Source of the DNA: Typha latifolia
Lineage: Eukaryota > Streptophyta > Magnoliopsida > Poales > Typhaceae
DNA: 64,000 nt
Reading direction: 5' to 3'
Assembly (NCBI GenBank): GCA_019914945.1
Contig: CM034102.1
Location: forward strand, 1,415,501-1,479,500
Positions 36,416 to 48,000 of the stretch are shown here, piece after piece; position 1 is the first letter of the stretch, and every line of letters starts with the position of its first letter. Both the position numbers and the translations under genes were made by a program. The notes below the pieces were generated by a model. The model searched no databases, was not told where the DNA came from, and saw only the letters and a list, made by a program, of their open reading frames with translations.

Positions 36416-37951
36416 TTATGTGTTACTAGTGCTGGTAGTACTAGTGTTATCATGAATCATATCAGGAGTGACATTGTTGCTATTACTATTATTGTTGTAA
36501 CCGACTGGCGCCACGTCATCGTCGCATCCACACCAAGCGGAGGCGGAGAAGAGTGGCCGGCCGTGCCACCCAAGCGTCAAGCACCCATCGACCTCCTCCA
36601 CGCAGTAGCCTTCGGCCGAGAACAGCGTTAAGAGCATGCTAGCCTGCTTAAACGCATTTGATCCGAGGTGGACCGGTCTGAGACCGGCCCGGCCGAGCCG
36701 GTCCATCCACCGAACAAGCGGCTCGTGCCGCTCGATCCGCTCCGACCCCTCGGAGCACACCACGTTACATATCTCCCTTTCCAGGTACGCCTCGGCCAGC
36801 TTCTGGTAATGGATACCACCGGCCTCGAGGGAGTCGAACACGGTCGAGTAGTAGAAAAGCGCCTCCGCGAACCGGTCGAGGAAGCCCGGTTTATTGTGAT
36901 CCGCTTCCTGCTCGACCATTGTCACGATTTTGGGCCGGAGCCCTGACACCCATCCCAGAACCGAGTCGATGGCGTTCTGATCTCCGAGGAGGCGGTGGAG
37001 CTGGAGGACTGCGTTGACCGCTACGGCCTCGCCCGGGGCCACGTGGAGCATCCAGGGCCGCACGTCATCGAGCCGGTTCGCCGCGATGCCGCGGAACGCG
37101 AACCTGACTCGAACCGAGCGGGCCAGCTCGGCGAGGCGAAGGCCGACATCCCGGAGCTCGTCGCGTCCCGTGGAGGAGGGCGGACCCACTGCAGTGAGGC
37201 GGAGGAACGGAGGCCCATTGGGCCGGAGGGCGAGGGCCTGAATCAATGCCGGCCATTGGAGGCCTTCCATCAGATTGAAGTCGATGACGTGGACGCGATC
37301 GTGGCCCTCGAATGATTCGAGAATGGCCTGGTTGGAAGTGAAGTGGGCGAACTTGAGGTAAGGGGATGACTCGTAGAAATGGTGATAGAGGAGAACGTGG
37401 TCCGAAGGAGACATGTGGGGGTGAGGAGAGGAGTGGATCCGGCGGCGGAGGGCGTTGGAGAAGTAGGCCGCGACCTTTCCGATGCCGCGGGAAGGGTTCA
37501 CACGCGTGAGCACGTGGTGGATTTCGTCCAGGAGGGCTTGAGCCAATGGGTTGTCGCCATGTTGGACGGCCTCGGCGCAGTTCATAAGGAGGTGGACGAG
37601 GCGGATGCCCGACTCCTCCTCTCGCTGCTGGGCAGCGATGACGGCCGTTTGATGTAGCTGGGGGCAGACTTGGTCCGTCCACGTGGAAGATACAGGCAAG
37701 GGGAGGGGAGGGCAGGGCTGGGTATGGGTCAGATCGGAGAGTATGGTGTCGACCCAGGCAGTGAGGTCGGAGGGGTTGTAGTGTACGGAGTCGGGGATGG
37801 AGGCGGCGGCATCGTTGCCGCCGACCATGGCTGATTCTAAACGCTCCAGGCTGTCCGCGACGTGGCGCAGGTCGGACGAGCGAACGTGGTAACCGGCGCC
37901 GGCCAAGATGCCGTCGAGCTCCGGCATGGATCCGTACGTGTAGGGTCCCAT
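36416..37951 (-). CDS. DELLA-type GRAS protein with a degenerate DELLA motif
   Basis: This is an intronless 511-residue nuclear GRAS regulator related to gibberellin-signalling repressors (SLR1/GAI/RGA). The N-terminal block reads PELDGILAGAGYHVRSSD (residues 10-27), aligned with the canonical DELLAVLGYKVRSSD. Glu is Gly and the third and later Leu are substituted. The second GID1-contact element is kept as SVHYNPSDL (55-63, usual TVHYNP). The GRAS domain is complete: leucine heptads around RLVHLLMNCAEAVQHGDNPL, VHIID as VHVIDFNLMEGLQWPALIQ, then FYYSTVFDSLEA, the RVER-type block LEREICNVVCSEGSERIERH and the SAW end WHGRPLFSASAWCGC. A 30-residue Asn/Ser/Thr-rich tail follows, which typical DELLAs lack. 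The coding GC is very high. Whether gibberellin still triggers its breakdown is open. An alternative is an SLR-like paralogue with altered GID1 affinity. Confidence 0.9.
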   Translation of the reverse strand: MGPYTYGSMPELDGILAGAGYHVRSSDLRHVADSLERLESAMVGGNDAAASIPDSVHYNPSDLTAWVDTILSDLTHTQPCPPLPLPVSSTWTDQVCPQLHQTAVIAAQQREEESGIRLVHLLMNCAEAVQHGDNPLAQALLDEIHHVLTRVNPSRGIGKVAAYFSNALRRRIHSSPHPHMSPSDHVLLYHHFYESSPYLKFAHFTSNQAILESFEGHDRVHVIDFNLMEGLQWPALIQALALRPNGPPFLRLTAVGPPSSTGRDELRDVGLRLAELARSVRVRFAFRGIAANRLDDVRPWMLHVAPGEAVAVNAVLQLHRLLGDQNAIDSVLGWVSGLRPKIVTMVEQEADHNKPGFLDRFAEALFYYSTVFDSLEAGGIHYQKLAEAYLEREICNVVCSEGSERIERHEPLVRWMDRLGRAGLRPVHLGSNAFKQASMLLTLFSAEGYCVEEVDGCLTLGWHGRPLFSASAWCGCDDDVAPVGYNNNSNSNNVTPDMIHDNTSTTSTSNT

Positions 37952-38089
37952 GTCTCTTGCATGCGCTAAGCAGCTCCCCTTCGACTCTTCGACTCCGGAA
38001 AGAGAGAGGGTGAGGAAAGAGGAGTTGAGTTGCTACCTATTGTTCTCATTTATTTTGGTGATAGAGGTGGGGGAGAGGGACTGAGAGAG

Positions 38090-38119
38090 TGACGTCAGTA
38101 CGAGCGACAGGAACACGTG
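38090..38119. promoter_or_regulatory. TGACGTCA and CACGTG elements upstream of the DELLA gene
   Basis: A palindromic TGACGTCA (bZIP C-box type) lies at 38090-38097 and a G-box ACACGTGGCA core at 38114-38119, about 140-170 bp upstream of the DELLA start codon (37951, minus). Both are known plant bZIP/bHLH binding cores. Occupancy is unknown. Confidence 0.5.
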
Positions 38120-39299
38120 GCAAGATCATCTGCCGAGGTAGTAGACACGTAAGGCTGGCACGGTATGCTGTGTGAAGTGCTTTTGGTACCAAATTGATTT
38201 GCCTGCAGCCCCTAGTGCAAGAATTTTGTGCGCTCGATAGCTCCTGAGTCAGCGATAAGGATTATATATAATTGAACTACTCTTATACCATACTTTAAAT
38301 AAAAAGGAAGGGGCAAAGGTAAAGGTTAACACTGATCTCATTTCTAAACCTTAAAGTGTCGGGCCCCAGTTTGTGGGTCAGAAGACTAGATGCCCATTTT
38401 TACAGGGCCCAAGGACGGGGTGTTCAAATCTGTATTAATTGATAAATCTATTGCTGTCTGTGAGGCGCTTTTGTTCTTGAAAATAATGGGATCAACCATC
38501 TAGGATGGAGTCTGCACGGGATTCTTTTTACTCGTCATTCTTAATGTCAAAACTCAAAGCTAATTGGACTGCCAAAAGTGATTATATTTTAACCTTATTT
38601 ATATTTTTTTTAAATTGTAAAGTCACACGTATTTATAAGGAAGATAAACGAATCATGCTGCTGATTGATTTGCTAAGTGAAAAATTCTCTTTTAAGTTTC
38701 TACTGCCCTCGGGACTGGATTCTTGATGCACTCATTTCATTCTTTGTGAGCCAAATATAAGAATAAAATAAATAGACTATTTTACCTGTAAAAATGAAAG
38801 GGTAATAATTATTTCGGTCATAGTAATTGTTATTTTAGTTAATTTTTTAGAGCATGTAATAATATTAACCATTGGATGAAGAGAGAAAAACTAAACGTTT
38901 AAGTTAAATTGTTTATCTAGGTAAAAAGAAAACATTAAAGATTCATCTTAAAACATGTAGACATTTGTTTGGATTCTTTCGTGTAGTACCTTGTTTTGAT
39001 TAATTGATACCGTGCCAGTGTGCCATAAACGGAACGAGTGATCTATTCATCTGTGATTAAGCCCAACATCATTACATCCGTGGACATGTTCTTTTTTTTT
39101 CATCAAAAAGAAGAACAGCATCATAAGAAATTGAACCTGGATTCTTTAAATTAAAAGGACGTCTCTTATTATATAGGATATCTTTTGAGTATTAATATAA
39201 TGCGGCAAGGATAAAATAAAAAAGAGATCCATATACCGTTTATGCTGTTGCTTTCGATATCATCTCTGCTGTGAGGTGGGTTAAAGTGTCCTCGTAATG

Positions 39300-39327
39300 G
39301 TGGCTGGTCCATCATTGGACCAGCCAC
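39300..39327. repeat. Perfect inverted repeat overlapping a G-box
   Basis: A 12-bp arm (GTGGCTGGTCCA) is followed by a 4-nt spacer TCAT and its exact reverse complement, ending inside a CACGTG at 39325-39330. It could form a stable hairpin or be a dimer binding site. No host transcript is visible around it. Confidence 0.8.
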
Positions 39328-42300
39328 GTGTACGTTTTAAAAATGCATAGGAGACTTGAGAGGGAGGCCATCAAGTGGTAGGACTGTAGTCGCTTTTACA
39401 TCGGCTCCATCCCGTTCTCGGTCGGTCCCATCTCCTTACCATGCCAGATGAGCACGACGAACCCGAGCGAGTCCACAGGAGTGGTGAGTCGAGCATGGCC
39501 CATGGGCCATGGTCCGCGGGGAGGGGGGAGATGGCTGCTCGCCTGAATGTTTCAGGAATAGCCAATTTGAGTCTCTCTTTCTGTAGGACCCATATTGACT
39601 GGGCCCCTGTTAAGATCATAGGATGGATAGTTGAATAGATACTTCCCTAAAGTTGTCCTTATTGTTATTTATCGAAGATAAAAGTACTACTAACTTTTTT
39701 GCAACCGACATTGTTGATCTAATTATGATTACAATCCTGCTATTTCACTAGTTCTAGGTTGAAGGTCACCATAAGCATAAACATTTTGTTACGTTAAAAG
39801 CTATACCCACCAAGTCTTTATTATGGCCAGTTCATATATTCAAACTACATACTCAAATGTTAATTTGAAGAAATAACGACGGATTAAAACTGTTCTAAGG
39901 GTTACAAATTCTAAAATATCAGAATTTAATGGCTTATTATGTTAATTACCATAGAATATTAACTGGATAACTAAGAAAATACAGAGCTCATTTTTTTTTT
40001 AATATTAGCTGTTTAAGATTTCTGCTACATCTGGTACTCTACTTGAGGATAAATATTGTAAAGAAATAAGTACCAAAATTCCCCTCCTCGTTCTCAGTGC
40101 TAATTGAGGGTCAATAATGTAATTTTGCTTTGTCTGTTAACAATAGTGAGGTCTCAAAATTTTGATAGGAGGTGTGGAGGGGGGGAAGTACTCATGAGGT
40201 GTATGTATATTATGGGCATGACTCAGTTATGAAATTAAGGTGAAGAATTTATAAAATTACAAAGTTGAGGAGAAAAAATAATGGAATTGGAGGGAGGATA
40301 GCAAGATCTCATTTTTCAAAGACTAGTTAGTTTTGGGTGGAAGCCAATCAAATATAAGAGCTTTGAAGTTGAAGTCACCAAATTTTTTACTAGATAATAA
40401 ATAGTTGAAACTCCCAAAGCTTTCGGAGGATGAAGATGTTGGGGGATTCCTCCAATAAGATAATAAGTCATGATCCGAAATGATCGTTGTGTCCCCGATC
40501 TTTGAACTGATACTATTAACTACCTAAGTGACATAGATATATAGTTGAGGGTAGCTTTCGCCATAAAATGTTGCAATAAAGGATATCAACTGGGTCGATT
40601 CATTTTGGGAAGCACTGCTACTAATTTGAACTTATCCAAATTTCAGGATAGAATTTGTTTTGATTTATTATTACTCTCAGTCCTAATCTTTGCTTCAATC
40701 CAAGAACAAAGAGCTGTTCCATCATCTCATCATTTATAACTTGTAAGGTGATATCTTCTATATAAACTAAGTCGTACCTCTTTCATACATTCCTTCCAAC
40801 ACTGTACTTTTAGATTTGGGTAGCATGTGGGCCTTAATATGTGATTATTTAATATGATATAGGCCCAAAAAATTCAGGCCAAGAGCTCGGTCCAATCCCA
40901 GTATATATCATGTACGTGTTAAGCAAATCGATCTTAGTCACCTGCAAGTGGAGTAGTTTCTCGATGATGTCATTTAAATGAAATGAAATGACAACTATAT
41001 CACTACTTTCTTTCCAAATTGATATAACTAAGTGATCGCCAAGTTGGACACTTCGATTCCAATTTATTAGGATTATGAGTGTAATGCATGGAAAAGTTGT
41101 TAGTATTAGCCACTATTAATTTGGAGTAAGAGTATAAAACCATATTTATAGTTTTAATCTCTAGTTGTTCTTGGTGGTTATTGGTTTGACCATTGAATAG
41201 TCTTGGCGGAAGATTGTTTGAAATTTGAAAAACTTAGCTTGGAAGGAATGCCGTCTCTCTCTAGGAAGGACAGCATTATTATTATTATGATAAAGCCATT
41301 GGATGCTCATCCTCATGCTTCTGTTCTAAACCGTGTTCTACCAACATACTTCCTTTCAAATGTTCTCGTAATAGCCCATTTAGTCTGTGAGACTATGAAT
41401 AGTTTTTTTTTTTTTACTTTAATCTTACTTCGATAAAACTTATCTAATGTTATTTTCCTGTGTCAAATATCGAAGATGCTTTCATAATATTTCTGATGTT
41501 TTAAAAAGACAATAAATGTAGAGCATTTTTGACATTTCATTGGTAGCATCAGTTTAGTCAAGTTTGACTTCTATTTCACATTGAGAGATAGGAAGCATCA
41601 TAATGAAACATAAACTATTGTGGGTTTCATGCAAAGATTTCATATGAACATGGTTGGTATAGATACTGGAGCTGTAGGTTGAATTAGTCATTTTGAGAAA
41701 AACATTGATAAAGCTGCATGCTCCAATGTGTGCTTATGGGCTAAATAGTTGAAGTATTATTGTTAAAGGACATTAATTAGGTTGGCCCTGCTGATATTAT
41801 TTTATATTGATAAAGTCTCATATTATTTTATATTGAATAAATCGATCATGCTGAAAGAGTGAATGTATTGGTAGGCCATGCTTTGTAGATCAATTAGGCT
41901 AGTCATATACTAAGTTAAGTTGGTGAAGTATCACTTGTTTTTCAAAGGAATATAAAGACTGTGAAGCATTTCCCAATTAAAAAAGAGGCTAAGGTTGTTC
42001 TGAATCAATTACTAGTCTAGAAGATAGTTAGGTGGTTGAAAGTTGAACAGACGAAATTCATGCACGATCTTTCTATGCACCCCTTGAATGTTAATGACTG
42101 TTCATAATATTTAATATGCTTAGGATTGCAAATAAATCAAGTTTTAAATGGCTGTAGTTCCACCTATCATATTTTAAATATATAAGTTTGAGATGAACAG
42201 TTTATGATTCTGTTCATGGATATCCATCCATCTTACTGGGAGATAGTTTGGATAGCTACGGCACCAAAGAGATTTTGAAAAGTTAAAGGTCCCCAGTAGA

Positions 42301-43637
42301 TATATTGCTGCCTGTGAGATCTTATTAGCAGTGAAATGGATTTATGAGGCAAACCCCTATAGGGGCATATGACACACGTTAGCTGTTTTATCTGAACGAC
42401 TTGCCCAATTTTGTACACAACCCTTCTGGTTTTAAGATTCCACTATAGATTACTTGAAAGGTACAGGAGAGATTCAACCCTTCAGAATCATTTAAATTGG
42501 CATGAGTTAGGTCCTTTTTTGTGTGAATTAGTTGATTTTTATATTGATGATGCTGCACCTAGTGGATCATACTGCCACTTCTAACTTAAGCAGATTCAAG
42601 ATCAAATATTTATGGAACAAAAACTCTGAGTTTTATATGAGCCATATGAGTCAAAGTTGGAGTGGTTGGTTGTTAAGAGTAATAAATAACTTGATTCATT
42701 GATGGTTAGTCAGATACTATCCTTTCCACTATCTCTTAGTTGTTCCCTTCATCATCTCATTCTCAATTTGAAGAAGTGAGTGGTCCTGGGGCCAAACACT
42801 ATACTAGTGCATGTCCCAACTAATGTACTATTGTCTATCTCATTAAAGAATAAAGGGACGTCGAAAGACTAGGATTTAAACTGAGTTGCTAGCTAGGAGT
42901 TGGTGCAGAATACTTAAAAAGGTGATACAATAGCGTAGCATTACTAACCACCATTGCAAGACGACATAAGCACTGAAGCAAACCCAGTGAGGATGGAGAT
43001 TGGAGGACCATCCTCTGGGCTAGCAGGACAACTTGGAGAAGAACTTTTTCATTTACAACTTTGAGTTTCTTTTATATCTCCAGTTATAGATAGATATCAA
43101 CATGACCTATGGCTATGTCACAGTCACAACTCAGAAGGGCTTATCCTGAATCTTATCCATGTGGTTTAGATTCTCTAGAGACTTTATTCTTTTTAATTAT
43201 TAAATCTTAAAGAAATAGTTAGGGATTTTTGCAAGTACTCAAATATTTTTATAAGCTTACAGAGAGTCAATTTAGCTATCCTATCATGTTTAGGACTATA
43301 GATACTTGATACCCTTGCTATTTTTATATTTTGACTCTCTTAACTGTCACTCTGTATTACTTTCACCCATTCAATAAAACAAATTAGACTCCTTAATAAG
43401 TTATTTAATTATATCACTAAGCCTCCTCTATTAAAATTATTAAATATTTTAACTGACTAATTAGGTAGACAAATATGTTCCTAATTTTTCTTCTCACTTC
43501 TGTTAGAAGTGAATTTTCAAGAAATTATAGAAGATCAGTTTAGAATTTAATATTTTGTCCATCTTTTAAGTTAGGCAAGTCTTTGAGATTATTTTCATTA
43601 GAATTTGTAATAAAATATTTTTTGATATTTTATTACA

Positions 43638-43718
43638 AATTGAGGGGATCAAGACATAATTACTTGATAGGTGAAAGTGATATATAATGATAATTGAGGG
43701 GATCAAGACATAATTACT
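43638..43718. repeat. Two 27-bp direct repeats
   Basis: An identical sequence starting aattgaggggatcaagacat occurs at 43638-43664 and 43692-43718, 54 bp apart. It is a local short duplication in AT-rich DNA. Confidence 0.85.
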
Positions 43719-43875
43719 CCTAATTTTTTGGTTAATTGTTTTGTATTTGGGTCAAAGTTTAAGTAATCAGGAACTTTTCAAATTCCAAACAAGTTTTAAA
43801 CTAAGCAGCCTCCATTTAAAAATACACAGCTTTTATGTTTATGGCCGTTATCTCTACCATCGGTGAGCCGTACTC

Positions 43876-43895
43876 CACGTGCTAAACGTCACGTG
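43876..43895. promoter_or_regulatory. Pair of CACGTG cores
   Basis: CACGTG occurs at 43876-43881 and 43890-43895, 14 bp centre to centre, about 1.2 kb upstream of the alpha/beta hydrolase start. The spacing fits bZIP or bHLH sites, but the distance makes the target gene uncertain. Confidence 0.35.
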
Positions 43896-44161
43896 CGCCG
43901 CATGCGGGCTCGGGCTCTGCATCCCTCCCATGTGAAGCCAGCCTCCTTTTAAATCGCTACATTGGTTGGCGGTCCGACCACGATCCCACTCGGTCAGGCT
44001 ACGGTTCGCACTTTTCCTATTTCACCCCTGAAGCTTCCTTTTATTATCAAAACTACCCCTTCTGATCTAATATTCTGTGACCGCATCAATTCAACGGACG
44101 TGATTTATGAGATAACCTTCCCGTATACGATCACGTCGTTTAAGAATTAACATGCTCTTTG

Positions 44162-44190
44162 CGTGTGTGTGTATATATATATATATATAA
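44162..44190. repeat. (GT)n-(TA)n compound microsatellite
   Basis: A GT run passes into a TA run. Confidence 0.85.
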
Positions 44191-44782
44191 ATATGCGATT
44201 ACTTCATCAAATAGATATCTCTCATGACCTATTGCTGCTTCTCATTTGGATAAAACAGAGAGATATTTTATGCTAAATATTAAACTATTTAGAAGAAAAG
44301 ATTAAATTAACCTTAATGACTCTCGTCAAGCTTAGATTAAAATTAATTTTAAGTCTAAGGCAAACGATTAAGTTTAGGTGGAGCCTATTATCATGGTTTA
44401 ATAAATAAATTCGAGCATATTTCAAATCAAATATGAATTAAGCTCGAACTAAGTTTGAGCGTGATCCTACAAGCTGGATTATGCTCTTCACTCCTTTTAC
44501 TCCTCTGAGACCAAAACTATTTCAAAATCCAGCTCCAACCGATGGGGTCCACCGTATCTTGCTAGACAACGGCAGCAGTAGGGTCCACGTAGATCTCCAT
44601 CCCTCATCGGACGGTCACAACGTCGCCTTCGTTACGACCGTTCGGGGGGTTTCACTTCCAGGGCATTATCGTCATTTCTCCACCTGACAGGCGCGCGACA
44701 GATCCGAGATGTCTACACGATACGAACGAAGATTACCGGAATAATTCAAATTATTATCCAAATTAATCAAATAATTTGCCAC

Positions 44783-44790
44783 CTATAAAA
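44783..44790 (+). promoter_or_regulatory. TATA box of the alpha/beta hydrolase gene
   Basis: TATAAAAT lies about 280 bp upstream of the start codon at 45064, leaving room for a leader of about 250 nt. Confidence 0.45.
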
Positions 44791-45063
44791 TGACCTCCTC
44801 CTCTTCCTCTTCCGTTATAATTTGATTCTCTTTTTTCTTTTTCTTTTTTTACCTTTTCTTTTCGTTCCTTCCCCAAAACTTCCTTCCCAGATTCGAATTC
44901 GCCGCACTCGTAACCCTACCAATGTCGATCCCCGTCGAGAGATCTTAGGAATCGCCGGGAAATGGCCGGACCGCCGCCGGAATCTTCACCTGCGTCTAGG
45001 GCTTCCACGTATCTAATGGCGGCGATCTCGACGGGCTGATCGATCTATCCGACTCTTACTACC

Positions 45064-48000
45064 ATGGCTGGAAAGGGGAATATGGAGAGGATCCTTAGGG
45101 GAGTGCGCACGGTGTTCTTTGTCGTGACCATGGTGGCGTCGCTGCTCGTGCTGTCAGCGCCGGTTCTCGTTGCCGTCGGCGACGTGGTGGTATCGATGGC
45201 TCTTGCCTCGAGGTTCGCGTGCGTAAGGTGCTACGGCGTGAGGGGCCATGTGGCGAGATACGGATTCAAGACCTCGTTGATGGATGTACCTCTCATTTCG
45301 ATCCTTAGATCCCTCATAGTAACATGTGGGTTATGTTTCCTTCCTATTTCTAATGATTTCCTTACTCCAGTTTTGAAATAATGAAAGATGTGGAAATATG
45401 AGTTTTGGCGAAATTTGCTCTAGAATCGTGGAAAAGTGTTTCATCTTTTGATGCGATCGGATGAATAAATATCTTCTTATATGCTTTTATATGGGAAATG
45501 TTGTTCGATTTATAAGAAAAATGAAGTGCCGAGGCTAAATTTTGCAGTAAGTAATTTAAGTATTGTTTCTTTCGAGAGTTTCTGGACTAGAAAGTTTATA
45601 GAAATCTTTGGTGAGATTGATCTCCTGAAAGTTGCAGAAAGATTTTTTCCTTTTCTTTTCTAACAACCCCCGATTTTTGGCTGTTGGTTTGCACGGTGAG
45701 TGAAGATTACTGAAGTAATTTTGCCAATTTGTTATAAGTAAAGAGATAGCTCTATGATAGTATCATATATCTGAGTCAATATTACGAATCTTTACTGTTT
45801 TTCTATGTTAGAAACGTTACGCTTTCTTAATTTCTTGTTTTCATTTTTTGAATGCACCGGCACCTTTAATCTTCCATCATAGTCATGTTTTATGGTTGCA
45901 GGTGTTTACACATTATGTGATGGTCCTGGGATTTCTTGCGGTCCCTATCTTGGAACAGCAACGCTGTGTTCCTTAGCTTCTGTTGTTGTCCTCTCTATCA
46001 AGGTTTGCGTTTTTACTCCTATATCTGAGTTTGGGACTGAAAATCCACCAAGTTTGGCTAGCCAGAAGCTGCACCTGAAGAAATCGTGGGGGATGCCTGT
46101 TCTTTTCCTTTCTTCATTGGTTTTTGCTCTTGGTCACATCGTGGTTGCTTACAGGGCGAGCTGCAAAGCACGCAAAAAACTTCTATATCACCGTGTAGAT
46201 CCAGAATCTGTACGTCCACTTTATTCATATTTTCACATGCATGATAATTTTCTGTAATCTGTGGTGTTATGCTCCATTTGTCTCCTTGGTTCATAGGATG
46301 ATTAAGAATTACTGTTGTGTGATTCTTGACTTGTACATATTATGAATAGACTAAATGTTGTCAATCCATTTGTGTTTTTCTAATTCTTTTTTCTTCTTCT
46401 GTCTCAGGTTTTGGCATGCAAGAATCTCTTTAGTGGATACCAGAAGGTCCCCCGATCTCCCACACCCTGCAGTGGAAAAGTATACTCAAAGAGTAACTGT
46501 GAATCAAAGAGAAAGGCCATTATTTGTTATGAACGTGATCTTCCGATCAACTTCCTTGCTGACAGTGACAGCTTGTTTATTGATTGTCAAGGGCTTACAC
46601 TACATTATAAGCTTAGCCTACCTGAGTCGCCTCCCTCTCTTTCTTTAGCCTCCTCACTCTACCATGACAGTCGTCATAATGCAACTGGACCTAGCATTTC
46701 CTCCTGCAGTCTTAAACTCGAAAATCCATGCTCATTTCCAGCTAAAACAAACTATCATTTCAACAAGAGCTTTAGTAACCAATATCAAAGTACATTATAT
46801 GCTCCACTTTTGGTGGAATCTACAACCTCAACCTCACCTATCCACTTATCAGATAATACTCCTCCATTGAGTTCTGATGCCAATGACGATGTATTTTCTT
46901 GTAAATCAGTGAATTTCTGCATTGAGGTAGAAGAAAAGGAGAATTTTGGTATTGTGTTAGTGCATGGGTTTGGAGGAGGCGTGTTCTCATGGAGGCATCT
47001 AACTAGTTTGCTTGCTAGACAAGTAGGGTGCACAGTTGTGGCCTTTGATCGACCTGGGTGGGGATTGACATCACGGCCTTGTAGGAAGGATTGGGAAGAC
47101 AAGCAATTGCCAAACCCATATAAGCTTGAATCCCAGGTGATTCTTCTACTCTTCTTATCAAGTATAATATGTTTCCATTAAGACATGTCTGTTACTAGAA
47201 TGAAAACTTATAGACTGCTTTTGTCATGCATATAATGGATTCATCTGTCCAGTAATTATCTGCCTTAGTAAAGTTTAAATGTTTAGTGCATGCTATACAT
47301 CATTATTGTTGAGTTGAAATTAGTTTTGCTGTTTTGGACTTGTATTTCATGCCTAGAAGTTAATTCTTTAATCATTTTCTCAAGTCCTACTTATTTATTT
47401 CAGCACTTGTATCTGATTTCCTTGTCATTTGGTTTTTAGCTTATACTTAGTGGGCAATCATTTTCTCATTGGAGATTTATTGCCTTAGTAAACCTTGATA
47501 TGTAGCCTTTGTGTGAAACTCATACAGTTTTTCTTGCTTAATAAGTAACATACTTGGAATATTGTTTTTAAAATGTTGATATTAGAGAAATTAAGATGTT
47601 ATCCTTGCCATATTTGATGTTAGTAGGTGTTTTGCACACCTGTACTGCACAGTGGCATGTTTTTCCTAATACAATGGTATATTTGGGATATCTTTTGGTT
47701 TCACTGTACTATGTATTTGAGTTTGGTTTATGGCAAGCATCTTTCATTGGAAGTAACTTGTAATTTTCTAGGAATTCACTTAATCTTGAGATGTGGTTTC
47801 TGCAAATATGCCACTTAAGCTTCTTTCGTAAGTAGTTTTGTATTTTGCAAGTTGCAACAAATTCATTTAAGCTTGAGATGTGTTTTCTGCAAATATGTCA
47901 TATCCTCCTGCAAAAATCTCAGTGACTTAAAATTTTGCATGTCACTCGTACCATTTTGAGGACAAAATGTTTTCATGATGCTTATATTGATCTATCTGAG

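Larger units (their letters stand above)
37952..45063. other. Gene-poor 7.1-kb region
   Basis: Apart from the listed motifs, no gene, tRNA or intact transposon is seen. The parts 38500-39250 and 39650-43850 are AT-rich with short open frames only. A GC-richer block lies at 39400-39620. The block 41640-42620 has the look of degraded coding or element DNA but no reading frame or family motif I can name. 44480-45063 is the promoter and leader of the alpha/beta hydrolase. Confidence 0.45.

Noticed and set aside
36628..37682. Several long frames on either strand within the DELLA gene
   Set aside because: Same GC-driven effect. The 511-residue GRAS frame covers and explains the region.
41640..42620. 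Possible retroelement or gene remains
   Set aside because: No reverse-transcriptase, integrase or other family motif, no LTR pair and no primer-binding site could be found by eye, and every frame is full of stops.
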